Positions 14,240 through 20,853 of a stretch of DNA of 28,241 nt are shown here, piece by piece. How positions within the stretch are numbered: the first letter of the stretch is position 1; each line of letters starts with the position of its first letter. This DNA is from a virus. The notes beneath the pieces were generated by a model that made no database searches, was not told where the DNA came from, and worked only from the letters and a program-made list of their open reading frames with translations. The translations under genes and the position numbers were made by a program. The stretch is taken from positions 1-28,241 of IMG/VR virus record IMGVR_UViG_3300025168_000482. The stretch is one strand, 5' to 3'.

Positions 14240-14514
14240 TGACTTTACTACAAAGACAGTCTTATGTGTTATGGTTTAACTTTATATCCGATAGGGTTAT
14301 TAAGTGGTCAGATGCAAAGCCAAAGAACAAAGACCTTAAACACTTTATACAAGGGGTTAGCGAGATAGGTCAATATGTTAACCAGCTTAATATAGAAAAT
14401 AAAGTACTTGAACAAAAAGTAAGCGCTATAAGGGATAGTAAGAACCAAACTATATTAGAGCTTAATAAACAAATAGAAGACTTAGAAAACAAATTAAAAA
14501 AATATAATATATGA
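14239..14514 (+). CDS. 91-residue coiled-coil early protein
   Basis: The N-terminal part contains LLQRQSYVLWFNFISDRVIK. The C-terminal half (about 48-89) is a long coiled coil with LNIENKVLEQKVSAIRDSKN and ELNKQIEDLENKLKKY. It probably dimerises. No enzyme motif is visible. It overlaps its neighbours by one base and four bases, so it belongs to one coupled operon. Confidence 0.6.
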   Translation: MTLLQRQSYVLWFNFISDRVIKWSDAKPKNKDLKHFIQGVSEIGQYVNQLNIENKVLEQKVSAIRDSKNQTILELNKQIEDLENKLKKYNI

Positions 14515-14633
14515 ATTACTTCGACACCTACATAGATGAACCAGATGAGTTAACGGAGTGTAGAACTTGTGGAACGGAAACTAACAGAGATACTTATTGC
14601 TCTAAAAATTGCTACAACTATGATACAGAATAA
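14511..14633 (+). CDS. 40-residue zinc-ribbon-like microprotein
   Basis: This 40-residue frame starts in an ATGA overlap and contains CRTCGTETNRDTYCSKNC, that is Cys17-x2-Cys20 and Cys30-x3-Cys34, a probable zinc knuckle. The acidic N-terminus (DTYIDEPDELTE) and Tyr-rich tail are unusual for DNA binding, so a protein-binding role is equally likely. It overlaps the RecE-like gene by 14 bases. Confidence 0.65.
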   Translation: MNYFDTYIDEPDELTECRTCGTETNRDTYCSKNCYNYDTE

Positions 14634-15399
14634 AATAAAACTATTAGACGGAAAGCATTACGATAGAGCTGAACTACTTAAGCGTATGGAAGATGACACT
14701 TTTTACTATGGAGAACTAAACAAGTTAGCTCTTAGTAGTAGTAGTCTTAAACAGCTTCTATCAAGCCCTAAGACATATAACTTTAGCTTGAAGTATGGAA
14801 CTGCTGAAAGTCAACCTTTAAGGGACGGCTGGTTATTTCACACTGCTATATTAGAACCAGAGGTATTTGCAGCACAAACCTTTATAGATGTTCAATCTAA
14901 GAACACAAAGAAGTTTAGAGAGGCTAAGGCAGAAAACCCACGAGTATTTACTATTAAAGAACGTAATGATGCTGATAGGCTTGTAGATGCGTTTTACAGA
15001 AACGAACACGCTAAGGAACTAATAACCAAAGCAGAGTTTGAGATACCAGCTATTGATAATGTGTTAGGTATGCCGTTTAGAGGCAAGGCAGATGTATTAG
15101 CCACTAATAGGATAGTAGACCTTAAAACTACTACAAACATAAAGGACTTTGCTTGGAGTGCTAAGAAGTATGGCTATGATGTTCAATGTTATTTATATTG
15201 TAATCTATTTGGTAAAACTCACAAAGACTTTTACTTTTTAGCTTTAGATAAAGGCTCGCTTGATATTGGTATATTTAACTGCTCAGAACAATTTTATTAT
15301 CAAGGCGAGGAAAAAGTAGAAAAAGCAATACACCTATATAATCAATTTTTTATAGAGGGTGCAGACTTAGATAACTATTGCTTAACTGGCGAATTATGA
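14620..15399 (+). CDS. RecE/Cas4-like exonuclease of the PD-(D/E)XK family
   Basis: I start this at ATG 14620 (259 residues). An upstream in-frame ATG at 14569 would overlap the zinc-ribbon gene more. It matches RecE-like (exonuclease VIII, DUF3799) proteins: LSSSSLKQLLSSPKTY near the N-terminus, WLFHTAILEP with His74, MPFRGKADVL with Asp158, IVDLKTTT with Asp167-x-Lys169, and the RecB-type motif YGYDVQCYLY with Gln189. It would resect one strand of duplex DNA for annealing by a recombinase, possibly the product of 10181-10585. The following HNH gene overlaps its stop (ATGA). Confidence 0.85.
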   Translation: MIQNKIKLLDGKHYDRAELLKRMEDDTFYYGELNKLALSSSSLKQLLSSPKTYNFSLKYGTAESQPLRDGWLFHTAILEPEVFAAQTFIDVQSKNTKKFREAKAENPRVFTIKERNDADRLVDAFYRNEHAKELITKAEFEIPAIDNVLGMPFRGKADVLATNRIVDLKTTTNIKDFAWSAKKYGYDVQCYLYCNLFGKTHKDFYFLALDKGSLDIGIFNCSEQFYYQGEEKVEKAIHLYNQFFIEGADLDNYCLTGEL

Positions 15400-15917
15400 C
15401 AGCAAGTTTATTAAGTAGAATAGGTATTGAGGTTTGGAAAGATATACCAGGATATGAAGGCTTATATCAAGTTAGTAATTTAGGAAATGTAAGGAGTTTA
15501 AATTATAGAAGGAAAGGCATTATTAATAAACTTAGTAAAAACTTAAATACTAACGGAAGATATAGAGTTAATTTATGCAAAAATGGAAAGTCCTGGGGTA
15601 ACGCAAAAATACATCAACTATCTGCAATGGCTTTTTTAAATCATAAACCTTGTGGCCATAAAATAGTTGTTGACCATATAGATAATAACAAAGAAAATGA
15701 TAAGCTATATAATTTACAATTACTCACAACTAGAGAGAATATAGTAAAAGATATGAAGAATGGCTCATCAAAATATACTGGGGTTTGTTGGAATAAAAGA
15801 CAAGGTAAATGGCAAGGGTCTATAAGAGTAAATGGAATAATAAAACACTTAGGATATTTCAAAGATGAAAAAGAAGCAGCAAAAGCATATCAAAACGGGT
15901 TAAATGAAATAAAATGA
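15396..15917 (+). CDS. NUMOD4-HNH-AP2 homing endonuclease
   Basis: This protein has 173 residues from ATG 15396; an earlier in-frame ATG at 15378 lies inside the exonuclease gene. The domains in order are NUMOD4 (EVWKDIPGYEGLYQVSNLGN, about 12-35), an HNH core (IHQLSAMAFLN, VVDHIDNNKENDKLYNLQLL, about 70-115), and an AP2-type DNA-binding domain (SKYTGVCWNKRQGKWQGSIR to GYFKDEKEAAKAYQ, about 125-168). This is the architecture of free-standing phage homing endonucleases that nick neighbouring DNA and spread to phages lacking them. It is fitted into the operon with ATGA overlaps on both sides. No intron or intein was seen nearby. Confidence 0.88.
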   Translation: MTASLLSRIGIEVWKDIPGYEGLYQVSNLGNVRSLNYRRKGIINKLSKNLNTNGRYRVNLCKNGKSWGNAKIHQLSAMAFLNHKPCGHKIVVDHIDNNKENDKLYNLQLLTTRENIVKDMKNGSSKYTGVCWNKRQGKWQGSIRVNGIIKHLGYFKDEKEAAKAYQNGLNEIK

Positions 15918-16051
15918 AACAGAAGAAACACACACAGATACAACGCATACTTAGACTTGAAAACATAGTAGCCCAAATGTATGTAAAGTTAGAGGCACTA
16001 AAACTAATAATAGACAAAGATAATGAAGAAACAGATGAACAACAAAAATAA
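15914..16051 (+). CDS. 45-residue basic helical microprotein
   Basis: This 45-residue frame starts in an ATGA overlap with the homing endonuclease. It begins KQKKHTQIQRILRLENIVAQ, contains a Leu-spaced helix, and ends with an acidic Gln-rich tail (DNEETDEQQK). It is probably a small coiled coil. No function was recognised. The next gene starts two bases after its stop. Confidence 0.5.
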   Translation: MKQKKHTQIQRILRLENIVAQMYVKLEALKLIIDKDNEETDEQQK

Positions 16052-16052
16052 T

Positions 16053-16280
16053 ATGAGAGCAACCTATTTACATTACGAGAACGGAAAAGGCTATGATGTT
16101 ATAGACTTTATAAAAGATTATCAATTATCCTTTAACAAGGGTAATATAATTAAGTACGTTTGCAGAAGCGGTAAGAAAGACGATGAGTTAAAAGACTTAG
16201 AGAAAGCAGCGGACTACTTAAGGCGTGAGATAGAATACTTAAGAGAACAACAACAACAATGGATAGAAAAAAATAAATAA
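16053..16280 (+). CDS. DUF3310 (SaV-like) protein
   Basis: This 75-residue protein contains YDVIDFIKDYQLSFNKGNII and KYVCRSGKKDDELKDLEKAA followed by DYLRREIEYL, the full signature of the DUF3310 family found in many phages, sometimes annotated as nucleotide kinase-related. I chose ATG 16053, right after the preceding stop, over 16023, which would overlap it. The repeated Gln run near the C-terminus is not part of the family core. Molecular role unknown. Confidence 0.82.
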   Translation: MRATYLHYENGKGYDVIDFIKDYQLSFNKGNIIKYVCRSGKKDDELKDLEKAADYLRREIEYLREQQQQWIEKNK

Positions 16281-16281
16281 G

Positions 16282-16416
16282 ATGTATATAAATATTGAAG
16301 TAAAAGACACAGAAAGAAAAGACTACTATAGGTTTCTAATAAATGGAGTAAACTTAGGAGAGTGGGAGCGAAGTCAATTAAGATACTTAATAGAAGTAGT
16401 AGACAATAAGATATGA
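16282..16416 (+). CDS. 44-residue microprotein of unknown function
   Basis: This 44-residue frame has alternating strand and helix (YINIEVKDTERKDYYRFLIN, GEWERSQLRYLIEVV). It starts two bases after the DUF3310 stop and overlaps the next start (ATGA). It has no recognised domain and is probably a single small beta-alpha unit. Confidence 0.55.
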   Translation: MYINIEVKDTERKDYYRFLINGVNLGEWERSQLRYLIEVVDNKI

Positions 16417-16934
16417 AATTAGATATAATAAAAGAAGCGGTTAATAATAAATTTAACTTAGACATTACCTTAAAAACAAGGCAAAGGAATTACACATATG
16501 CAAAGAAAGTGTTTTGTAAACTTGCTTATGAATCTGGAAGTACTTTTAAAGAGGTTGGGGATATAATAAAAAAAAGTCATTGTAATATACTACATCACGT
16601 AAATAGTGTTAATGTAATAAGCTTAGAAGATAAAAGAAAACACGACGAGATAATACAAGAACTAGACTTAGTATTTTCTAAGCCTTTCTTCAATTCAGAC
16701 CAAGACAAAATTAAGAAAGAGATTAAAAAAGCAGAAACAACTAAGATAATAAAAGAAATACAAGACGTTGTAGACATCTTAAGCGGCTGGGATGTAGAAA
16801 CAGTAACAGAGTTTAAACAAACACGCTTAGACCCCTTTAACAAATCATTAAAGCACAGAGTCAAACCAAAGACAGTAGCAGAGGTGAAAGGTGCTACACT
16901 AAACAAGAGAATTAAAAGCTCATTACTATGCTAA
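16413..16934 (+). CDS. DnaA domain IV-like DNA-binding protein
   Basis: This protein has 173 residues. The N-terminal part (about 15-66) strongly resembles the DNA-binding domain of DnaA: TRQRNYTYAKKVFCKLAYES then TFKEVGDIIKKSHCNILHHV, matching the R-x-x-R...AxxLxRE...SLxEIGxxFGGRDHTTVLHAV pattern. The rest is Lys/Glu-rich helix (about 95-125) and a basic tail. There is no ATPase domain, so it is not a full initiator. It could bind DnaA boxes at the phage or host origin, either to start phage replication or to control host replication. The methyltransferase start overlaps its end by seven bases. Confidence 0.7.
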   Translation: MKLDIIKEAVNNKFNLDITLKTRQRNYTYAKKVFCKLAYESGSTFKEVGDIIKKSHCNILHHVNSVNVISLEDKRKHDEIIQELDLVFSKPFFNSDQDKIKKEIKKAETTKIIKEIQDVVDILSGWDVETVTEFKQTRLDPFNKSLKHRVKPKTVAEVKGATLNKRIKSSLLC

Positions 16935-17563
16935 TAACAAACGAAGATAATATGGAGTTAATGGCTAGGTATAAAGACAATCATTTCGACCTTGCTATTG
17001 TAGACCCACCCTATGGAGGTAATGATGCAATAGGATTAAAAGATAATACATCTAAAAATAAACAAGCGACTAAAAGAACTAATTACAATGTTTTTAAAAA
17101 TATAGCACCATCAAAAAAATACTTTGATGAACTTATAAGGGTTAGTAAAAATCAAATAGTTTGGGGGGTTAACTTTTATAACAATTATGATTTATCTGGG
17201 GGTCGTTTGGTTTGGGATAAAAAAGGTACTGCATTTGGTAGAGCTGAAATGGCTTATTTATCAATGACTAAAAGTGTTAATATTTGCGAGATTATATGGA
17301 ACGGTATGATACAACACAATATGAAAAACAAAGAACATAGAATACATCCAACACAAAAACCAGTTAAACTTTATGAATGGCTATTAATGAATTACGCTAA
17401 AGAAGGGGATAAAATATTAGATACTCATTTAGGTAGTGGCTCAATAGCAATAGCGTGTCATAATCTAGGATTTGATTTAACAGCTTGTGAATTAGATACA
17501 GAATACTACAACGCAGCAATAAAAAGAATAGACCAACACAAGGCACAAATTAGAATGTTCTAA
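16928..17563 (+). CDS. DNA methyltransferase (N6-adenine or N4-cytosine), beta-type order
   Basis: This 211-residue enzyme transfers a methyl group from S-adenosylmethionine to an exocyclic amino group. The catalytic motif IV DPPYGG (26-31) comes first, then HRIHPTQKP (138-145), then the AdoMet-binding motif I DTHLGSGSIAIAC (165-177) and CELD (187-190), the order of beta-group enzymes. There is no separate target-recognition domain beyond the middle loop (35-60). No matching restriction gene is adjacent, so it probably protects phage DNA from host restriction or marks it. It is the last early gene, 15 bp before the late promoter of the terminase unit. Confidence 0.87.
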   Translation: MLITNEDNMELMARYKDNHFDLAIVDPPYGGNDAIGLKDNTSKNKQATKRTNYNVFKNIAPSKKYFDELIRVSKNQIVWGVNFYNNYDLSGGRLVWDKKGTAFGRAEMAYLSMTKSVNICEIIWNGMIQHNMKNKEHRIHPTQKPVKLYEWLLMNYAKEGDKILDTHLGSGSIAIACHNLGFDLTACELDTEYYNAAIKRIDQHKAQIRMF

Positions 17564-17578
17564 AATAAATTAAAAGTG

Positions 17579-17592
17579 TTTATATATTAATA
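17579..17592 (+). promoter_or_regulatory. Late promoter-like 14-mer, copy 3 (TTTATATATTAATA)
   Basis: It matches the consensus exactly, lies between the methyltransferase and small terminase genes, and is preceded by AAAATAAATTAAAA, which also precedes copy 5. Here the nearest ATG (17628) is 36 bases downstream. Confidence 0.6.
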
Positions 17593-17627
17593 ACTTGAAT
17601 AAACAAGATATATCAAGATTTAAAACT

Positions 17628-17891
17628 ATGAGTGAGAAACACGGAGGAGCAAGAAAAGGAGCTGGAAGACCAGCTAAAGCAGACGAAGTAAAACTAATTG
17701 AGAGATTAGATGCTATAATAGACAAAGACGAAGCACTAAGTAAATTAGGCGAGTTAGTAGCAAAAGCTGATATAAGAGCCTTACAGCTGTATTTAAGCTA
17801 TCGTTATGGGAAACCTAAGGAAAGTATAGACCTTAACTCTAGTGAGGGCTTAAACATCAATTTTAGAGATTTAATAAAGTTTGTTGATTAA
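17628..17891 (+). CDS. terS: Small terminase subunit
   Basis: This protein has 87 residues from ATG 17628. A TTG 33 bases upstream is possible but the usual family start is MSEKHGGARKGAGRPAK, as here. The basic N-terminal AT-hook-like part is followed by helices (EVKLIERLDAIIDKDEALSK, RALQLYLSYRYGKPKESIDL). Terminase small subunits with this N-terminus recognise phage DNA and regulate the large subunit. It lies directly before the large subunit in the same reading frame, separated by one stop codon and one codon. Confidence 0.78.
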   Translation: MSEKHGGARKGAGRPAKADEVKLIERLDAIIDKDEALSKLGELVAKADIRALQLYLSYRYGKPKESIDLNSSEGLNINFRDLIKFVD

Positions 17892-17894
17892 CCA

Positions 17895-19103
17895 TTGATT
17901 GAAGTAAAAAAGAAATATCTGCCTATTGTTGAAACAGATAGTAGGTATTTTATAGTAAGCGGTGGGCGTGGTTCTGGGAAGTCATTTTCAGTAAACGCCC
18001 TTTTAGTTATGCTTACCTATGAGGCTGGGCATACTATCTTATTTACACGTTATACATTAACCTCAGCTTATATATCTATCATACCAGAGTTTATAGATAA
18101 GCTCGAACAGTTCGGCTCAATAGAACACTTCCACATTACTAAAGACGAGATACTAAACAAGAAGACTGGTAGCAAGATTATCTTTAGAGGGATAAAGACA
18201 TCAAGCGGAGACCAGACCGCAAACCTTAAATCTTTACAAGGTATTACCACTTGGGTAGTAGATGAAGCGGAAGAACTAACAGATGAGCAGAAGTTTGATA
18301 CAATAGACTTATCGGTTAGACAGAAAGGAAATAAGAACAGAGTTATACTAATACTAAACCCAACAACTAAAGAGCATTTTATTTATACTAGATTCTTTGA
18401 ATCTAAAGGAGTGCAAGAGGGTAGTAATACAACCAAAGATAATACTACCTATATACATACTACTTACATAGACAACATAGACAACTTATCTAAAAGCTAT
18501 ATAGACCAGATATCGCAGATGCGTGAACGTAGACCAGAGAAATACAAGCAACAGATGTTAGGTTCTTGGCTAAACAAAGCTGAGGGGGTTATATTTGATA
18601 ACTGGACCATAGGAGAATTTAAAAGAAGTAGTGTAAGTGTGTGGGGTCAAGATTACGGATTTGCCGCAGACCCTTCTACATTGGTTGAGTGTAATATAGA
18701 CACTAGCACTAAAACAATATATCTAAAAGAATGTTTCTACTTGCAAAGATTAACCACTACACAAATAGCTGAGCTTAATTTAAAGCACTCTAAAGGTGGT
18801 TTAATAATTGGAGACAGCGCAGAGCCAAGACTACTAAGCGAGATAAAAGCAAAGGGATGCAATGTAAAACCAAGCATAAAAGGACAAGGAAGTGTTACAT
18901 ACGGAATAAGCCTACTACAAGACTATGACTTAGTGGTAACTCCAGACAGCACAAACTTAATTAAAGAACTAAATAATTATAGTTGGCTAGAAAGAAAATC
19001 TAATACTCCAGTAGATAAATGGAATCACTTAATAGACGCTATTAGATACGCTGTAGGCTACCAGTTGCAAAACCCAAATAGAGGTAAGTATATTGTTCAC
19101 TAA
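17895..19103 (+). CDS. terL: Large terminase subunit (packaging ATPase and nuclease)
   Basis: This 402-residue motor pumps DNA into the prohead. The ATPase domain has Walker A GGRGSGKS (23-30), Walker B WVVDEAEEL (120-128) and the coupling segment LILNPTTKEHFIYTRFFE. The RNase H-fold nuclease domain has Asp253 in GQDYGFAADP, Asp307 in IIGDSAEP and Asp381 in NHLIDAIRYAVG. It is of the Terminase_3 (PBSX) type. No ATG exists before Walker A, so the start must be the TTG at 17895, three bases after the terS stop. Translation is probably coupled to terS. Confidence 0.93.
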   Translation: MIEVKKKYLPIVETDSRYFIVSGGRGSGKSFSVNALLVMLTYEAGHTILFTRYTLTSAYISIIPEFIDKLEQFGSIEHFHITKDEILNKKTGSKIIFRGIKTSSGDQTANLKSLQGITTWVVDEAEELTDEQKFDTIDLSVRQKGNKNRVILILNPTTKEHFIYTRFFESKGVQEGSNTTKDNTTYIHTTYIDNIDNLSKSYIDQISQMRERRPEKYKQQMLGSWLNKAEGVIFDNWTIGEFKRSSVSVWGQDYGFAADPSTLVECNIDTSTKTIYLKECFYLQRLTTTQIAELNLKHSKGGLIIGDSAEPRLLSEIKAKGCNVKPSIKGQGSVTYGISLLQDYDLVVTPDSTNLIKELNNYSWLERKSNTPVDKWNHLIDAIRYAVGYQLQNPNRGKYIVH

Positions 19104-19118
19104 AAAAAAGTAAAAACG

Positions 19119-19132
19119 TTTATATATTAATA
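19119..19132 (+). promoter_or_regulatory. Late promoter-like 14-mer, copy 4 (TTTATATATTAATA)
   Basis: Exact consensus in the 40-bp gap between terL and the tail unit. The ATG at 19144 is 12 bases downstream, with the A-rich spacer AGTAAAAGAAT. Confidence 0.6.
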
Positions 19133-19143
19133 AGTAAAAGAAT

Positions 19144-19791
19144 ATGAAAGTAAATCTTAGAATACCGACATCTTTAAATGAATTGTCTTTAAGTCAATAC
19201 CAAGAGTTTGCAAAACTAGAAGGTCAACAGCAAACAACTGCTATACAATTAAAAATGATTGAGATATTTTGTAACGTTCCAGAGGTTGTAGTTAGAAATA
19301 TGAAGGCTACTGATATTTCAGAAATATGCGAAATATTAAATAATATGTTTGATACCGAACACCAGCTTATTACTAGGTTTGATTATAATGGGGTTCAATA
19401 TGGCTTTATCCCAGATTTAGACGATATGAGTTTTGGAGAGTATATGGACTTAGACACTTTTATAGGGGATAACGAAAATATACATAGAGCTATGAATGTT
19501 TTATACAGACCTATAAAACTAAAAAAAGGAGATAGATATGTAATTGAAGATTATGATACAAACACAAGTGAAGATGCTAAAAACTTTCCACTTGATGCGG
19601 TTCTTGGTGCTATTGTTTTTTTTTACACTTTAGGCAAGGACTTGTCACTAGTTATGATGAGCTCTTTGGACTCCAAGAACGAGAAGGCTTTAGCACAACA
19701 TCTAATTTCACTGCAAAATACGGATGGTACAATTCCATCTATGGAATCGCTAACGGAGATATTACAAAATTTAAACATATCACTAAACTAA
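19144..19791 (+). CDS. Tail assembly chaperone, short (unshifted) form
   Basis: This 215-residue protein has the N-terminus of tail-unit openers in flavobacterial phages (LNELSLSQYQEFAKLEGQQQ, VPEVVVRNMKATDISEICEI), a middle with GVQYGFIPDLDDMSFGEYMD and RAMNVLYRPI, and a C-terminal part GAIVFFYTLGKDLSLVMMSS. The stop at 19789-19791 is followed by about 90 bases that are open only in the -1 frame, and a T9 run lies inside the gene, so I take it as the gpG-like product of a G/GT pair. Such chaperones coat the tape measure during tail assembly and are absent from the virion. Part of the sequence (19624-19791) encodes protein in two frames. Confidence 0.78.
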   Translation: MKVNLRIPTSLNELSLSQYQEFAKLEGQQQTTAIQLKMIEIFCNVPEVVVRNMKATDISEICEILNNMFDTEHQLITRFDYNGVQYGFIPDLDDMSFGEYMDLDTFIGDNENIHRAMNVLYRPIKLKKGDRYVIEDYDTNTSEDAKNFPLDAVLGAIVFFYTLGKDLSLVMMSSLDSKNEKALAQHLISLQNTDGTIPSMESLTEILQNLNISLN

Positions 19792-19880
19792 ATTTACACG
19801 AATGCTTAACCTATTTAGAATACACTAAAGAAAAAAACCAAATAGAAGCAGCACAAATAAAAAACAAATTCAATAGATAA
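19144..19880 (+). CDS. Tail assembly chaperone, long form made by -1 frameshift
   Basis: The predicted product has 245 residues: 160 from the 0 frame up to the T9 run, then 85 in the -1 frame ending with TAA at 19878-19880. The -1 frame is open from 19596, has no ATG, GTG or TTG start, and encodes plausible protein (AKYGWYNSIYGIANGDITKF, LHECLTYLEYTKEKNQIEAA). Its stop overlaps the next start (TAATG). This is the gpGT-like arrangement of tailed phages, in which a small fraction of ribosomes makes the longer form that contacts tail tube and tape measure. The shift site is inferred. Confidence 0.72.
19616..19624 (+). promoter_or_regulatory. Slippery site for programmed -1 frameshift (T9)
   Basis: In the 0 frame the run is read as GTT TTT TTT TAC, giving the ideal heptamer T TTT TTT at 19617-19623. 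Both frames are open on each side. No strong downstream pseudoknot was evident by eye. Confidence 0.65.
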
Positions 19881-20350
19881 TGAGCCAACAAGGAATAAGG
19901 GGATTTTACCAACTAACAGAAACGATTAAGACACAGCTCTTAAGCGATGTAAATGTTAACACTGTAACAACTGGCGATATTTTTGATATTGATTTATCTA
20001 AGCAAAGTATTTTCCCATTAAGTCATATTGTTATAAACTCTGTAACTACACAAGAGCAAGTATTATCTTTTAATATTACTGTAATGGCAATGGATATTGT
20101 TGATGAGAGCAAAGAAAAAACAGAAGATATATTCAGAGGCAACAACAACGAACAAGACGTGCTTAATACACAGTTAGCAGTATTAAACAAGTTGGTAATG
20201 GTATTGCGTAGGGGTACGCTTTATAGCGATAAGTTTCAACTAGAAGGGGATGCAACCTTAGAGCCTTTTTATGAGCGGTTTGATAATCGTTTAGCTGGGT
20301 TTGCTGCCACTATGGATATTGTAATACATAACGACATCAGTATATGCTAG
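19880..20350 (+). CDS. Tail terminator-like / tail completion protein
   Basis: This 156-residue alpha/beta protein has an N-terminal helix (GIRGFYQLTETIKTQLLSD), strands with HIVINSVTTQEQVLSFNITV and a long helix with DVLNTQLAVLNKLVMVLRRG, ending with AATMDIVIHNDI. This pattern resembles tail terminator proteins that cap the tube and join it to the head. It starts in a TAATG overlap with the long chaperone form. The function is inferred from fold pattern and from its position next to the gp10-like gene. Confidence 0.55.
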   Translation: MSQQGIRGFYQLTETIKTQLLSDVNVNTVTTGDIFDIDLSKQSIFPLSHIVINSVTTQEQVLSFNITVMAMDIVDESKEKTEDIFRGNNNEQDVLNTQLAVLNKLVMVLRRGTLYSDKFQLEGDATLEPFYERFDNRLAGFAATMDIVIHNDISIC

Positions 20351-20853
20351 CAGATAAGTATTTAAGGGATGAGTTAAACAAGTTTGCTAAGTATGTTATA
20401 CAACAATCACGAAGTAACTTAACTAAGGGCAAAAAGAACTCGTCTAAGGAACTTTATAACTCTTTAGACTATGATATAAGCCAGAGCAGTGGAACCACCT
20501 CTATGAGCTTTAATATGGCTGATTACGGAAAGTTTCAAGATAGGGGTGTAAGCGGTACTGAAAAAAAATATAATACACCTTACTCATACAAATCAAAGAT
20601 GCCGCCAGTCAAGGCTTTTGATAAATGGGTAGTAAGAAAAGGATTAGCGCCAAGAGGTAAGGGCGGTAAGTTTGCATCAAGAGAAGGAATAAAATTTGCT
20701 ATTGCTAAGTCTATTTATAAAAAAGGAATAAGGCCAAGTATGTTTTTTACTAAGCCATTTGAAGCAGCTTTTAAAAGGCTGCCAGATGAATTATTAGAAG
20801 CTTACTCAATAGGATTAGAAAAACAGATACAAGTAAACATAAATAAGAAATGA
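20344..20853 (+). CDS. HK97 gp10-like neck/tail protein
   Basis: This 169-residue basic protein has helices (YLRDELNKFAKYVIQQSRSN, SKELYNSLDYDIS), a central strand pair (TTSMSFNMADYGKFQDRG), a flexible basic section, and a C-terminal RPSMFFTKPFEAAFKRLPDE. The sequence MADYGKFQDRG followed later by a conserved F/P-rich helix is typical of HK97 gp10-like proteins of the neck. Overlaps of seven and four bases with its neighbours place it firmly in the tail operon. Confidence 0.65.
   Translation: MLADKYLRDELNKFAKYVIQQSRSNLTKGKKNSSKELYNSLDYDISQSSGTTSMSFNMADYGKFQDRGVSGTEKKYNTPYSYKSKMPPVKAFDKWVVRKGLAPRGKGGKFASREGIKFAIAKSIYKKGIRPSMFFTKPFEAAFKRLPDELLEAYSIGLEKQIQVNINKK

Noticed and set aside
14569-14619. 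Longer N-terminus for the RecE-like gene from ATG 14569
   Set aside because: It would overlap nearly the whole second half of the zinc-ribbon gene in another frame. ATG 14620 gives the usual spacing and family length.
16023-16052. Upstream start for the DUF3310 gene
   Set aside because: The added residues are Lys/Asn/Met-rich and overlap the previous gene. ATG 16053 directly follows that stop.
15641-16465. Several open frames on the minus strand across the early region and elsewhere
   Set aside because: They are Ser/Leu/Phe-rich shadows of well-supported + strand genes, without promoters or coupled neighbours. All convincing genes are on the + strand.
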